A stretch of 64,000 bases of DNA, from assembly GCF_041821085.1 (NCBI RefSeq), contig NZ_JBGUAZ010000002.1, forward strand, positions 62,001 to 126,000. Direction: 5' to 3'. Under the pieces are notes generated by a model. The model saw only the letters and a program-made list of their open reading frames with translations, did not search any database and was not told where the DNA came from. Positions 1 through 7,670 of this stretch are shown piece by piece. This DNA comes from Natrinema sp. HArc-T2. Lineage in GTDB: Archaea; Halobacteriota; Halobacteria; Halobacteriales; Natrialbaceae. The position numbers were made by a program, and so were the translations under genes. Each line of letters begins with the position of its first letter. Position 1 is the first letter of the stretch.

Positions 1-120
1 AACGACGAGCTGGCCGGCACATTCGGGACAGACCAGGTCTTCGTCCTCGGTTTCGGTCTCCTGTTCGTTCGTTTGGGGTTCGCTACGTCGTACTCTCGTG
101 TTCGATGGTGCGTTAGTCAT
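1..120 (-). CDS. tfb: Transcription initiation factor TFB, N-terminal fragment
   Basis: Only the first 40 residues are in the window; the gene runs off the left edge. The start ATG is at 118-120. After a polar, acidic lead of about 28 residues comes LVCPECAGQLVV, the first half of the TFB zinc ribbon (CPEC pair at residues 31-34). TFB is the archaeal TFIIB homologue that bridges TBP-bound promoter DNA and RNA polymerase. The second Cys pair and the cyclin-fold repeats lie outside, so the assignment rests on the ribbon half and the typical haloarchaeal acidic N-terminus. Which of the several haloarchaeal TFB paralogues it is cannot be told. Confidence 0.75.
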   Translation of the reverse strand, partial: MTNAPSNTRVRRSEPQTNEQETETEDEDLVCPECAGQLVV

Positions 121-337
121 ACGGTGGCGAGTGCTGCCCGGCCGAACCGATCGCAAAAGCCCGGACGGATCCGTTACCTCCCACGTTCAGACACTCGAAG
201 GATAAGGGTTTCGAAATCTCAGCCAGATAAGCCTCGAAAACGGGTAATTCGGGCAAAAGAGTATGATAGATAGAAACATTAAAGCACAGTATCAGCCGAA
301 CCGGAGCCACCAACTGTCCGCCGTTCGAACGGTCGCT

Positions 338-862
338 ATGAAGCTTGCAGTCGGCAGTACAAACCCTGTCAAGGTCGACGCAGTCGAGCGAACGCTCGAG
401 CCATACGAACCGACCGTCGTCGCCGTTGACGTCGACTCCGGGGTGGGCGAACAGCCGTGGTCGATCGAGGAAACCGTCGCCGGCGCCGAGAACCGCGCCC
501 GGCGAGCGCTTGCGGCGACCGATGCCGACTATGGCGTCGGGCTCGAGGGAGGGGTGGCGCGACTCGAGGGCGTGCCGGGACTCTCGTTGATCATGTGGGG
601 AGCCGTGACCGACGGCGATCGACTGGAGCGTGGCAGTGGCCCGGCACTGCGGCTTCCCGACAGCGTCGCCGAGCGGGTTGACGCCGGTGCGGAGTTGGGG
701 CCGGTGATGGACGACCTGCTCGGAACTGACGGCCTCGCCGAATCCGAGGGTGCTGCAGGCGCGCTGACGGCTGGGCTGACCGATCGAACACGGGCACTCG
801 GTGAAGCGGTCGCGTGTTCGATCGGCCCGTTTCTCACGGCGTATTACGGCGGCGACGATTGA
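338..862 (+). CDS. DUF84 family inosine/xanthosine triphosphatase-like protein
   Basis: A 174-residue protein starting MKLAVGSTNPVKVDAV, the signature N-terminus of the DUF84/YjjX family of non-canonical NTP phosphatases that remove ITP and XTP from the nucleotide pool. Other family features are GLEGGV near residue 70 and an acidic VAVDVDSGVGEQPWS segment. An upstream in-frame ATG at 263 would add 25 residues unlike the family; I chose 338 because the conserved strand begins there. It is a single gene in the same direction as the next two. Enzymatic specificity is inferred from family membership only. Confidence 0.85.
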   Translation: MKLAVGSTNPVKVDAVERTLEPYEPTVVAVDVDSGVGEQPWSIEETVAGAENRARRALAATDADYGVGLEGGVARLEGVPGLSLIMWGAVTDGDRLERGSGPALRLPDSVAERVDAGAELGPVMDDLLGTDGLAESEGAAGALTAGLTDRTRALGEAVACSIGPFLTAYYGGDD

Positions 863-1093
863 CGCCCGTCGAACGGCTGGCGCGCTTGACGGTCGATCCA
901 CTGATCTGATCACATCGACCAGTAATCATCACGATCAGCTGAGTGTCAGAACCACGAATGGTTTAACCGGCTGTACCAACGGACCCTTTCCGACCGATTA
1001 TTCATCTCTTACTCGCGGGTAAAACCGCATGACTGGAGCCAGTTAACCGTGCGTACCAAACCCCCTAAGGTCGATCCTGTCATCCACAGATGT

Positions 1094-1327
1094 ATGAGCA
1101 CTGCAATGGCCCCCGACCTCACGAGCAAACAACAGCGGATTCTGGAGTACCTTCGGAACAACGCGGCGACGAAGACGTACTTCAAATCCCGCCTCATCGG
1201 CAAGGAACTCGGGATGACGGCGAAAGAGGTCGGGTCGAACATCACCGCCCTGCAGGAAGGCAACTACGACGTCGAAATCGAGAAATGGGGGTACTCCTCC
1301 AGTACCACCTGGAAAGTCGACGTTTAA
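1094..1327 (+). CDS. Small winged-helix-like protein (DUF7123-type)
   Basis: A 77-residue protein with a helix-turn-helix-like core (TSKQQRILEYLRNN, then SRLIGKELGMTAKEVGSNI) and a short C-terminal strand ending TWKVDV. It resembles the small haloarchaeal winged-helix proteins grouped as DUF7123, probably DNA-binding, but no function is known. ATGs at 1094 and 1109 are both possible; 1094 is used because the reading is well formed from there. An in-frame ATG-less extension to 1049 is unlikely. It stands alone between the DUF84 gene and the HAD gene. Confidence 0.7.
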   Translation: MSTAMAPDLTSKQQRILEYLRNNAATKTYFKSRLIGKELGMTAKEVGSNITALQEGNYDVEIEKWGYSSSTTWKVDV

Positions 1328-1444
1328 CGCCATCTCGGCATCCGGTGCCATTTCAGCTCGTTTTTACCGATCGTTTCGACCGTCGCCACCCAGCGACCAG
1401 CGACGCCGAACTCTCTTTTCGCTGCACGCCCTCCATCCGGATAG

Positions 1445-2107
1445 ATGACGACGGTACTGTTCGACATGGACGGGGTCCTCCTCGAGGAGCCACGCACGGA
1501 CCCGCAGGTATACGCCGACGCAGCGGACGCGGCCCTCGCCGAACTGGGAGCCGAACCGACGCCGGCCCAGCGTCGCGACTTTAGAACCCACGAGTACGAA
1601 CGGATTCGGACACACTGCGAGGAGCTCGGAATCGATCCGGCACGGTTCTGGACACTGAAGGAGACACACGCCTCGAGTGGCACGCACGACCGCCTTCGGT
1701 CGGGTGAGCGCGGCATCTACGAAGACGTTGCGGCGATCCGCGAACTGACCGATCGAACTACGACCGGTCTGGTCACCAACAATCGCCAGGAAACAGCCGA
1801 GTTCGTCACGGAATTCGTGGGAATCGATTTCGACGTCGTTCGCGGGCGCGATCCGACACTCGAGGGCTACGAACGCCGCAAGCCAGATCCGTACTACCTC
1901 GAGGAGGCACTCGCCGAGCTTGACGTCTCCGACGGGCTCTACGTCGGCGACTCCCCGAAAGATGTCGTCGCCGGACAGGCGGCTGGCCTCGAGACCGCGT
2001 TCCTCCGGCGGTCGCACAACCGCGAGCGCGAGTGTCCGCCGAACGCGACCTACGAACTCGAGTCACTGACCGAGGTGCTGTCGGTCATCGACGAACCAGT
2101 ACTGTAA
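1445..2107 (+). CDS. HAD superfamily hydrolase
   Basis: A 220-residue HAD-like phosphatase. Motif I is LFDMDGVLL near residue 5 (nucleophile Asp and the +2 Asp). Motif II is LVTNNRQ near 117. The motif III Lys is in RRKPDPYY near 145, and motif IV is YVGDSPKDV near 167. A helical cap lies between motifs I and II. HAD phosphatases hydrolyse small phosphorylated metabolites in the cytoplasm; the substrate cannot be read from sequence. Its last 62 bases and stop codon are copied exactly downstream as a 69-bp tandem repeat, so an extra stop-proximal fragment follows the gene without changing it. Confidence 0.9.
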   Translation: MTTVLFDMDGVLLEEPRTDPQVYADAADAALAELGAEPTPAQRRDFRTHEYERIRTHCEELGIDPARFWTLKETHASSGTHDRLRSGERGIYEDVAAIRELTDRTTTGLVTNNRQETAEFVTEFVGIDFDVVRGRDPTLEGYERRKPDPYYLEEALAELDVSDGLYVGDSPKDVVAGQAAGLETAFLRRSHNRERECPPNATYELESLTEVLSVIDEPVL

Positions 2108-2183
2108 GACGATCCGACCTACGAACTCGAGTCACTGACCGAGGTGCTGTCGGTCATCGACGAACCAGTACTGTAAGACGATC
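2046..2183. repeat. Perfect 69-bp tandem duplication of a gene 3' end
   Basis: Bases 2046-2114 are repeated exactly at 2115-2183, with no spacer. The unit holds the last codons of the HAD hydrolase, its TAA stop and 7 bases beyond. The second copy is out of use because the first stop codon ends translation. Zero divergence implies a recent slippage or unequal-recombination event, or an assembly artefact. Confidence 0.95.
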
Positions 2184-2204
2184 TTACCGGCTGCTAATAG
2201 TGGC

Positions 2205-2822
2205 TTAGCCGCGGTAGTCGAGTAACTGATCGGCGTTCCGGGCGAAGTTTTGTGCCCGCTCGCCGAAGGAGTCGGCGTGACCGACGACCAGTAACAACAC
2301 CGCTTCCGGGCGCTCGACGGCGTAGCCATCGTCCCGCGAGAGGAGGCCGGCCTCCTCGAGTTGGCCGGCGTACTTGCTCACCGTCGGGGCCGAGACGTCG
2401 AGCGCCTCGGCGAGGTCGCCGGCGGTGGCGTCGGGATTCGACAGGAGTTCGATCAGCATGCCGCGCGGGGTCTCCCGCCGCAGATAGCCAAGCGCCCGTT
2501 TCTCGAATTCGTCGAACCGACCGGCTGTGACGAAGCGTTTGTAGTCGCCGTCGCGATAACGCTCGATCGCACCCGCGTCCTCGAGCCGACGCAAGTGATG
2601 TTGGGTTTCGCCGGTGCCGAGCTGGAGGTCGTCACGGATCTTCGAGAAGTGCGCACCGGGCGTCGTCGAGAGATAGCCCGCGATCGCGTCGCGGGCGTCG
2701 CTTTCACCCGTTTCGGCCGCCGCCGAACTCGATCGGCCAACCAGCGGGGAGGCGGCACCGAGAGCGGCAAACCGGCGGAGGGTCGCTCGTTTCTCGTCGT
2801 CGACCCCATCGGGTGCTGTCAT
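2205..2822 (-). CDS. Tandem winged-helix transcriptional regulator
   Basis: A 205-residue protein with two winged-helix domains. The first (about residues 42-95) contains AGYLSTTPGAHFSKIRDDL and HHLRRLEDAGAIERY. The second (about 105-170) contains LLSNPDATAGDLAEALDVS and VSKYAGQLEEAGLLSR. This is the common haloarchaeal double-wHTH layout (MarR/ArsR-like). The N-terminus is odd: ATLRRFAALGAASPLVG looks like a twin-arginine signal h-region, though the rest is a cytoplasmic DNA-binding protein. It is convergent with the HAD gene. The ligand and targets are unknown. Confidence 0.8.
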   Translation of the reverse strand: MTAPDGVDDEKRATLRRFAALGAASPLVGRSSSAAAETGESDARDAIAGYLSTTPGAHFSKIRDDLQLGTGETQHHLRRLEDAGAIERYRDGDYKRFVTAGRFDEFEKRALGYLRRETPRGMLIELLSNPDATAGDLAEALDVSAPTVSKYAGQLEEAGLLSRDDGYAVERPEAVLLLVVGHADSFGERAQNFARNADQLLDYRG

Positions 2823-3043
2823 TACTATCTATCGTCCAGCACGGCGCGCCCGGTAAAACCGGTTTCGCTCCGCTTTGTTCACTGAAAACTACTAATTAGC
2901 TCTCGAATACAGTTCGAGCACGTGATACAAAACGGGGGTGACTGCGGGCCAGCGCCGTCCGATAGTAGCCATGAGTTCGAAGGCGATGGAATTTCAGCGA
3001 AAAGCGACTCAAAAGGGGCGGCGCTGACCGACCGAGTCCGTCG

Positions 3044-4225
3044 TCAGTTGTTCGTCGCAGTATCCTCCGTGTCGTCGTTCGGCACGTCAGTGCCGCCGTC
3101 GGTCTGTCCCTGGAAGTCCTGATCCATTTCCTCGATGACCTCGTCCGGATCGGAGATCTCCGCGGGATCTTTTCCTTCCTTGATCGCCTGGGCCTCCTGT
3201 TCCATCGCCTCGACGTCCATGTCCGCCTCCTGATCGATCTCGCCGATGATCTCGGCGATGTCGTCGAGCCCGATCAGCTCGCGGGTTTCCTCGTCGAACT
3301 CGCGGCTCTCGAGTTCAGCGCCGTCGGCTTCGACGTCGCTGCCCGAGAGGTGCTTGCCGTAGCGCCCGACCAGCGAGGTGAGTTCCTGGGGCATGACGAA
3401 CGTCGTCGACTCGCCCTGGCCGATGTCGGCGAGCGTCTCCATACCCTTGTCGATAACGGCGCGTTCGCCCATCGATTCGGCCGAGCGCGCCCGCAGGACC
3501 GTCGAAATCGCGTCACCCTGGGCCTCGAGGATCTGGCTCTGTTTCTCACCCTGGGCGCGGATGATCTCGCTCTGTTTGTCACCCTCCGCTTTCTCGACGG
3601 CACTGCGGCGTTCACCCTGTGCCTCGAGGATCATGGCACGGCGTTTCCGCTCGGCGGAGGTCTGTTGTTCCATCGCGCGCTGGACGTCCTTCGAGGGGTT
3701 GACCTCGCGGACTTCGACCGACTCGACGCGGATCCCCCACTCGTCGGTGGGTTCGTCGAGTTCCTGGCGGATGCGTGCGTTGATCTCTTGGCGTTTGTTC
3801 AGCGTGTCGTCGAGTTCCATGTCGCCGAGCACGGCACGCAGCGTGGTCTGGGCGAGATTCGAGACGGCGCGCTTGTAGTCGTCGACCTGGAGGAAGGCCT
3901 TCTTTGCATCCATCACCTTGATGTAGACGACGGCGTCGGCGGTCACCGGCGAGTTGTCCCGCGTGATCGCTTCCTGCCGGGGGACGTCAAGCGTCTGCGT
4001 TCGCATGTCGAACCGGTAGGTGTTCGAGACGAACGGCGGGACGAAGTTGATCCCCGGCTCCAAGAGTTTGCGGTACTCACCGAAGACTGTGAGGGCACGT
4101 TTCTCGTACGCGTCGACGATCTCGATCGCACTGAGCAACGCGGCGATGACGAGAACGAGGACGAGGGCACCGACGATTAACAGGGCACCGCCGGTAGTTT
4201 GCAGTGGAACCAATGATGTCACCAT
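3044..4225 (-). CDS. SPFH/Band 7 (stomatin-prohibitin family) protein
   Basis: 393 residues. One N-terminal membrane segment (ALLIVGALVLVLVIAALL, about residues 14-31) is followed by the Band 7 domain (about 40-210; ALTVFGEYRKLLEPGINFV, RTQTLDVPRQEAITRDN, AVVYIKVMDA). An Ala/Glu-rich coiled coil of repeated EAQGE/KAEGDKQ units runs to about 280, and the tail is acidic and Gln/Asp-rich. SPFH proteins oligomerise into ring-like membrane scaffolds that organise proteases and other membrane proteins. It is the last gene of a three-gene minus-strand set with the NfeD protein 69 bp upstream, the classic SPFH-NfeD partnership. The start at 4225 places the membrane segment at the N-terminus. Confidence 0.92.
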   Translation of the reverse strand: MVTSLVPLQTTGGALLIVGALVLVLVIAALLSAIEIVDAYEKRALTVFGEYRKLLEPGINFVPPFVSNTYRFDMRTQTLDVPRQEAITRDNSPVTADAVVYIKVMDAKKAFLQVDDYKRAVSNLAQTTLRAVLGDMELDDTLNKRQEINARIRQELDEPTDEWGIRVESVEVREVNPSKDVQRAMEQQTSAERKRRAMILEAQGERRSAVEKAEGDKQSEIIRAQGEKQSQILEAQGDAISTVLRARSAESMGERAVIDKGMETLADIGQGESTTFVMPQELTSLVGRYGKHLSGSDVEADGAELESREFDEETRELIGLDDIAEIIGEIDQEADMDVEAMEQEAQAIKEGKDPAEISDPDEVIEEMDQDFQGQTDGGTDVPNDDTEDTATNN

Positions 4226-4294
4226 ATTTCGGGGTTACGACGGCGGGGAGAAAAGCGTTCCCTTGTTTCAGCAACATATGCGCGAGAATGTCAC

Positions 4295-4912
4295 TCAGTT
4301 TCCCGATCGTTCCGTCTCGGTTTCGGTCTCCCGCTCGTCGTCGACATCGTCAGTTCGCTCGCTGTTGGGTCGGTCGGTGGAATCGGGCTCGGGCTCGGAC
4401 GACTCGTCCATGCGTGCAAGCGCCCGATCGATCTCGTCTTCGCCGAGTGCCTCAAGCGATTCGACCGTCAGTACGTTCCCGCCGCCCGGATCGAGAACGA
4501 TGATCTCTTCACCCTCCGAAATCGTGCCATCGGTCGTCCGTGCGCTATAGTAGGGCGCAAAGCCGCCGCCGTCGAGTTTGACCTCGCCGTCGCGAGTCGT
4601 GACGGTCTCGGTGACGTAGCCCGTCCGACCGGCAAGCGAATCCGAGTCCGTCGTCCGGGCGGTCCCTTTCCCGCCGTAGAAGTCGAACTCCCGGTAGACG
4701 TAGGCCGCAGCGAGCCCGATGACGAGCGTCAATGCGGCCAAGATGAACGGGCTCGCTGCGGGCGGGAAGACCATACCCACGAGGCCGGCACCGACCAGCG
4801 CGATCCCGATGACGATGAGGTGGGCACCGGGCGAGATGGCCTCGAGGACCATCAACACGAGCCCCGCAACGAGCAACAACAGCGGGATATTCCCCACGAG
4901 GGATTCGACCAT
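4295..4912 (-). CDS. NfeD family membrane protein
   Basis: 205 residues. Several hydrophobic segments fill the first half (LLLLVAGLVLMVLEAISPG; LIVIGIALVGAGLVGMVF; ILAALTLVIGLAAAYVY). The C-terminal OB-fold (about 105-165) contains LAGRTGYVTETV, GFAPYYSARTTDGTISEGE and VLTVESLEAL. The tail is Glu/Thr/Asp-rich. This is the NfeD domain arrangement without the ClpP-like protease half. NfeD proteins partner with SPFH proteins in the membrane, and that gene lies directly downstream on the same strand. The role is probably membrane-protein quality control, by analogy. Confidence 0.9.
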   Translation of the reverse strand: MVESLVGNIPLLLLVAGLVLMVLEAISPGAHLIVIGIALVGAGLVGMVFPPAASPFILAALTLVIGLAAAYVYREFDFYGGKGTARTTDSDSLAGRTGYVTETVTTRDGEVKLDGGGFAPYYSARTTDGTISEGEEIIVLDPGGGNVLTVESLEALGEDEIDRALARMDESSEPEPDSTDRPNSERTDDVDDERETETETERSGN

Positions 4913-4988
4913 ATGCGGGGTTAGGCCTTGTGCCGATTAAATGTTTACCGCACGGAAGAAGTGAGATAATCGGTCGAACGTGGACAGC

Positions 4989-5321
4989 TCACCCGAGCGG
5001 CAGCATCAGGAGGCGAGCGATGACGAGCACCATCGCAATCGCACCAAGCAAGACGAACAACGCGTTCTCGAGGTCGGGATCGCCGGGTTCGATCGGCGTC
5101 GAGCTGGCTTCGGGTGTATAGCCGTCAGACTCGGTCTCGGTCGCGTCATTGGCCCCGTCGTTCGCAGAGAGATCGAGCGGGATCCGATCGTCCTCGTCGG
5201 CTCGCTCGACGCGATCGGCCGGGCTCGAGTCGCTTGCCGGTCCGCTGTCCGGGTTCGCCGTCGACGACTCGCTCCATCGATCGTCGGCGTCGTCGCCGGG
5301 TCCGGACGGCTCGTTTGCCAT
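4989..5321 (-). CDS. DUF7312-like tail-anchored membrane protein
   Basis: 110 residues. The first 75 are low-complexity and acidic (Asp/Ser/Glu/Ala), predicted disordered. The conserved C-terminus has PIEPGDPDLENALFVLLG followed by AIAMVLVIARLLML, a single membrane helix at the very end. This matches the haloarchaeal DUF7312 pattern, with the soluble part before a tail anchor. It begins the minus-strand set with NfeD and SPFH (77 bp to the NfeD start), so a role near the SPFH scaffold is possible. Function is unknown. Confidence 0.75.
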   Translation of the reverse strand: MANEPSGPGDDADDRWSESSTANPDSGPASDSSPADRVERADEDDRIPLDLSANDGANDATETESDGYTPEASSTPIEPGDPDLENALFVLLGAIAMVLVIARLLMLPLG

Positions 5322-5406
5322 ACGCAGCTATACTGGCCCGGGCGTCAAAAACCCGCGGTCCGAACCGTGGCGGCGTGAGTAGAGGGGGCCCGGGCAGTCG
5401 CGAGTC

Positions 5407-7164
5407 TCAGGCACGCTCGTGTCGGTCCCCGATGTCGCCGCCGTAGACGACACCGTGTTCGGCGTCGAGGGTGACCGCTTCGCCCTCCGTCAGCGCCGTG
5501 ACGTCGGCATCGCTGAGCATCGGAATCCCCAACTCACGCGCGACAAGCGCCGGATAGCCGGTCATTCCTCGCTCGGCGTTGACGATGCCGCCGAGGCGGC
5601 TCGTCTCGCCGGAAAACTCCTCGTCGAAGTCGGCAGGCAGTGCGACAATAGCCCCGTCGGGCACCGCCGAGAGGTCGCCGTCCGACAGATGGACGACCGG
5701 GCCGGTCGCCCGCCCCTCGACGACGACCTGGCCGGTCGTCAGCGTGTCGGCGGCGACGTGGACTTTCAGCATGTTCGTCGTGTTCGCCCCCTCGAGTTCG
5801 GTCATCATCCCACAGAGGACGACGACGGTATCGCCGCTTTCGGCGACACCAGCATCGAGGGCGGCCTGGACGGCGTTTTCGACGACGGCGTCGGCACCCT
5901 GCCCCGAGACGTCGGCGTACAACGGGGACACGCCCCAGCTCAGCGCGAGTTGGCGACGCACTTGCTGGCTCGGTGTCGAGGCGACGACCGGCACACCGGG
6001 GCGATACTTCGCCGTCTTCAGCGCCGTATAGCCGGACTCGGTCGCAGCCACGACGGCGTCCGCATCGATGTCCCGCGCAAGGAATCGCGCCGAGCGCGCG
6101 AGGGCGTCGGTCCGCGCCTCGCCCGAGGCTGGGACCCGCTGCTCGAGTAACTCGGCGTACTCGTTGGATTCTTCGACCTGTCGGACGATGCTGTCCATCG
6201 CGTCGACGACGGCCACAGGATGGTCACCGACTGCTGTCTCGGCCGAGAGCATGACCCCGTCGGTGCCGTCGAGGACGGCGTTGGCGACGTCCGAGGCTTC
6301 CGCGCGCGTCGGTCGACGAGCCGTGACCATCGAGTCGAGCATCTCGGTTGCCGTGATAACCGGGCGTCCCGCCTCACGGCAGGTTCGGATGATCCGCTTT
6401 TGGATCATCGGCACGTCCTCCATCGGACACTCGACACCGAGGTCGCCGCGTGCGACCATCACGCCGTAGGCCGCGTCGATGATCTCGTCCATGTTCTCGA
6501 CCGCGCCGGCGCGTTCGATCTTCGCGATGATCGGGATGTCCGCCCCCAGTTCCTCGAGCACCTCGCCGACCTCGTAGACGTCTTCGGCGTCCCGGACGAA
6601 ACTCGCCGCGACGAAGTCGACGCCTTTCTCGACTGCGAGCTCGAGGTCTTTCCGGTCCGATTCCGTGACGACATCCAATCCAAGTTCGACGCCGGGGACG
6701 TTGACCCCCTTCCGGCCGCCCAGTTCGCCGCCGGTGTCGACGCGGGCACGAACCCCATCGGCGTCGGTCTCGAGGACGGTCGTCTCGATCAGGCCGTCAT
6801 CCAGCAGGACGCGATCGCCCGGCTCGACGGCGTCGATCGGCAGCGAGAGCCCGATCGTCTCCGGGGTTGCCTCGTCGCCGTCGACGAACCGGATCTCGGA
6901 GTCGGTCTCGAGCGTCACCGTCTCGCCCTCGGGCAGCGGTGCGGTCCGGATCTCCGGGCCTTTCGTGTCGAGCATGACTGCGACGGGTTCGGCTCGCTCC
7001 TCGTCGACATCGCGAACGCGGTCGATCAGGGCCGCACGATCCTCGCGAGTCCCGTGACTCGCATTCAGCCGTGCGACGGACATCCCAGCCGCGGCGAGGT
7101 CCCGAATCGTCTCCCGGTCGTTCGACGCAGGCCCTAGCGTACAGACGATCTTCGCGTTTCTCAT
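5407..7164 (-). CDS. pyk: Pyruvate kinase with C-terminal PEP-utilising-like domain
   Basis: 585 residues starting MRNAKIVCTLGPASNDRET at 7164; an ATG 21 bases upstream would add seven unlike residues. It converts PEP and ADP to pyruvate and ATP in glycolysis. The A domain has LNASHGTRED (residues 34-43), MLDTKGPEIR and AKIERAGAVENM with the catalytic Lys. The signature MVARGDLGVECP is near 240, then TATEMLDSM. The B domain has DDGLIETTV. After the normal C domain an extra segment of about 100 residues (TGQVVVEGRATGPVV to the end) resembles the mobile PEP-utilising domain appended to Bacillus-type pyruvate kinases. That segment shows GMTGYPALVARELGIPML in place of the catalytic-His motif. Confidence 0.95.
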   Translation of the reverse strand: MRNAKIVCTLGPASNDRETIRDLAAAGMSVARLNASHGTREDRAALIDRVRDVDEERAEPVAVMLDTKGPEIRTAPLPEGETVTLETDSEIRFVDGDEATPETIGLSLPIDAVEPGDRVLLDDGLIETTVLETDADGVRARVDTGGELGGRKGVNVPGVELGLDVVTESDRKDLELAVEKGVDFVAASFVRDAEDVYEVGEVLEELGADIPIIAKIERAGAVENMDEIIDAAYGVMVARGDLGVECPMEDVPMIQKRIIRTCREAGRPVITATEMLDSMVTARRPTRAEASDVANAVLDGTDGVMLSAETAVGDHPVAVVDAMDSIVRQVEESNEYAELLEQRVPASGEARTDALARSARFLARDIDADAVVAATESGYTALKTAKYRPGVPVVASTPSQQVRRQLALSWGVSPLYADVSGQGADAVVENAVQAALDAGVAESGDTVVVLCGMMTELEGANTTNMLKVHVAADTLTTGQVVVEGRATGPVVHLSDGDLSAVPDGAIVALPADFDEEFSGETSRLGGIVNAERGMTGYPALVARELGIPMLSDADVTALTEGEAVTLDAEHGVVYGGDIGDRHERA

Positions 7165-7298
7165 ATCGTGAGCTACCGCCAGCACTCCCTAAAAGATGGT
7201 CACTTACTCGCGTTCGAGTTGCTGTCTTCACCCTGTTGACCGTCGCCCCGTCGTCTGCCACGCCAACCGTTTTTTGCAGATCGCCCCTCCGACCCGAC

Positions 7299-7586
7299 AT
7301 GCCAACTTACGCTACGCTCGTCAATCTCGACGACCGCGATGTCCAGAACGCACAGGAACTCGCCTCGATCTGGGGCGAGATCAGAACGGAGTTCGAAGCG
7401 CACGGAGCGAAACTTCACGACTCCTATGCGGCCCTCGGCGGGTTCGACTTCCTCGTCGTCTTCGAGACCGACGACGACGAGGCAGCGTTCAAATCGGCGT
7501 TGACGCTCCACCGCCACGGCCTCGAGGGCGAGACGATGGAGGTCGTCCCGACCGAGGACTTCTCGCAGGTCGTCGACGAGGTGTGA
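7299..7586 (+). CDS. GYD domain-containing protein
   Basis: 95 residues, starting MPTYATLVNLDDRDVQNA. The GYD-family core is clear: a dimeric alpha/beta ferredoxin-like fold with LHDSYAALGGFDFLVVFETD, where the GGFD loop replaces the canonical GxYD, then a helix DDDEAAFKSAL. GYD proteins are small stress- or ligand-binding proteins of unknown chemistry. An in-frame ATG 228 bases upstream overlaps the pyruvate kinase promoter and is rejected. It is convergent with the next gene, with a palindromic repeat between them. Confidence 0.85.
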   Translation: MPTYATLVNLDDRDVQNAQELASIWGEIRTEFEAHGAKLHDSYAALGGFDFLVVFETDDDEAAFKSALTLHRHGLEGETMEVVPTEDFSQVVDEV

Positions 7587-7589
7587 TTC

Positions 7590-7670
7590 ATACGATCTGC
7601 TGTCAGTCAGTACCGGTGCACCCACGATCGTCCTGCGGGTGCACCAGTAACCAGTGACAGGAAACCGTAT
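7590..7670. repeat. Palindromic intergenic repeat, copy A
   Basis: About 81 bp between two convergent genes. The outer arms are ATACGATCTGCTGTCA and, inverted, TGACAGGAAACCGTAT. The inner stem is GGTGCACCC against GGGTGCACC. It belongs to the same family as elements at 24399, 29828 and 52339, sharing the ATACGG-type ends and the CCGG core. Its position at the ends of two converging genes suggests a bidirectional terminator. Confidence 0.75.
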
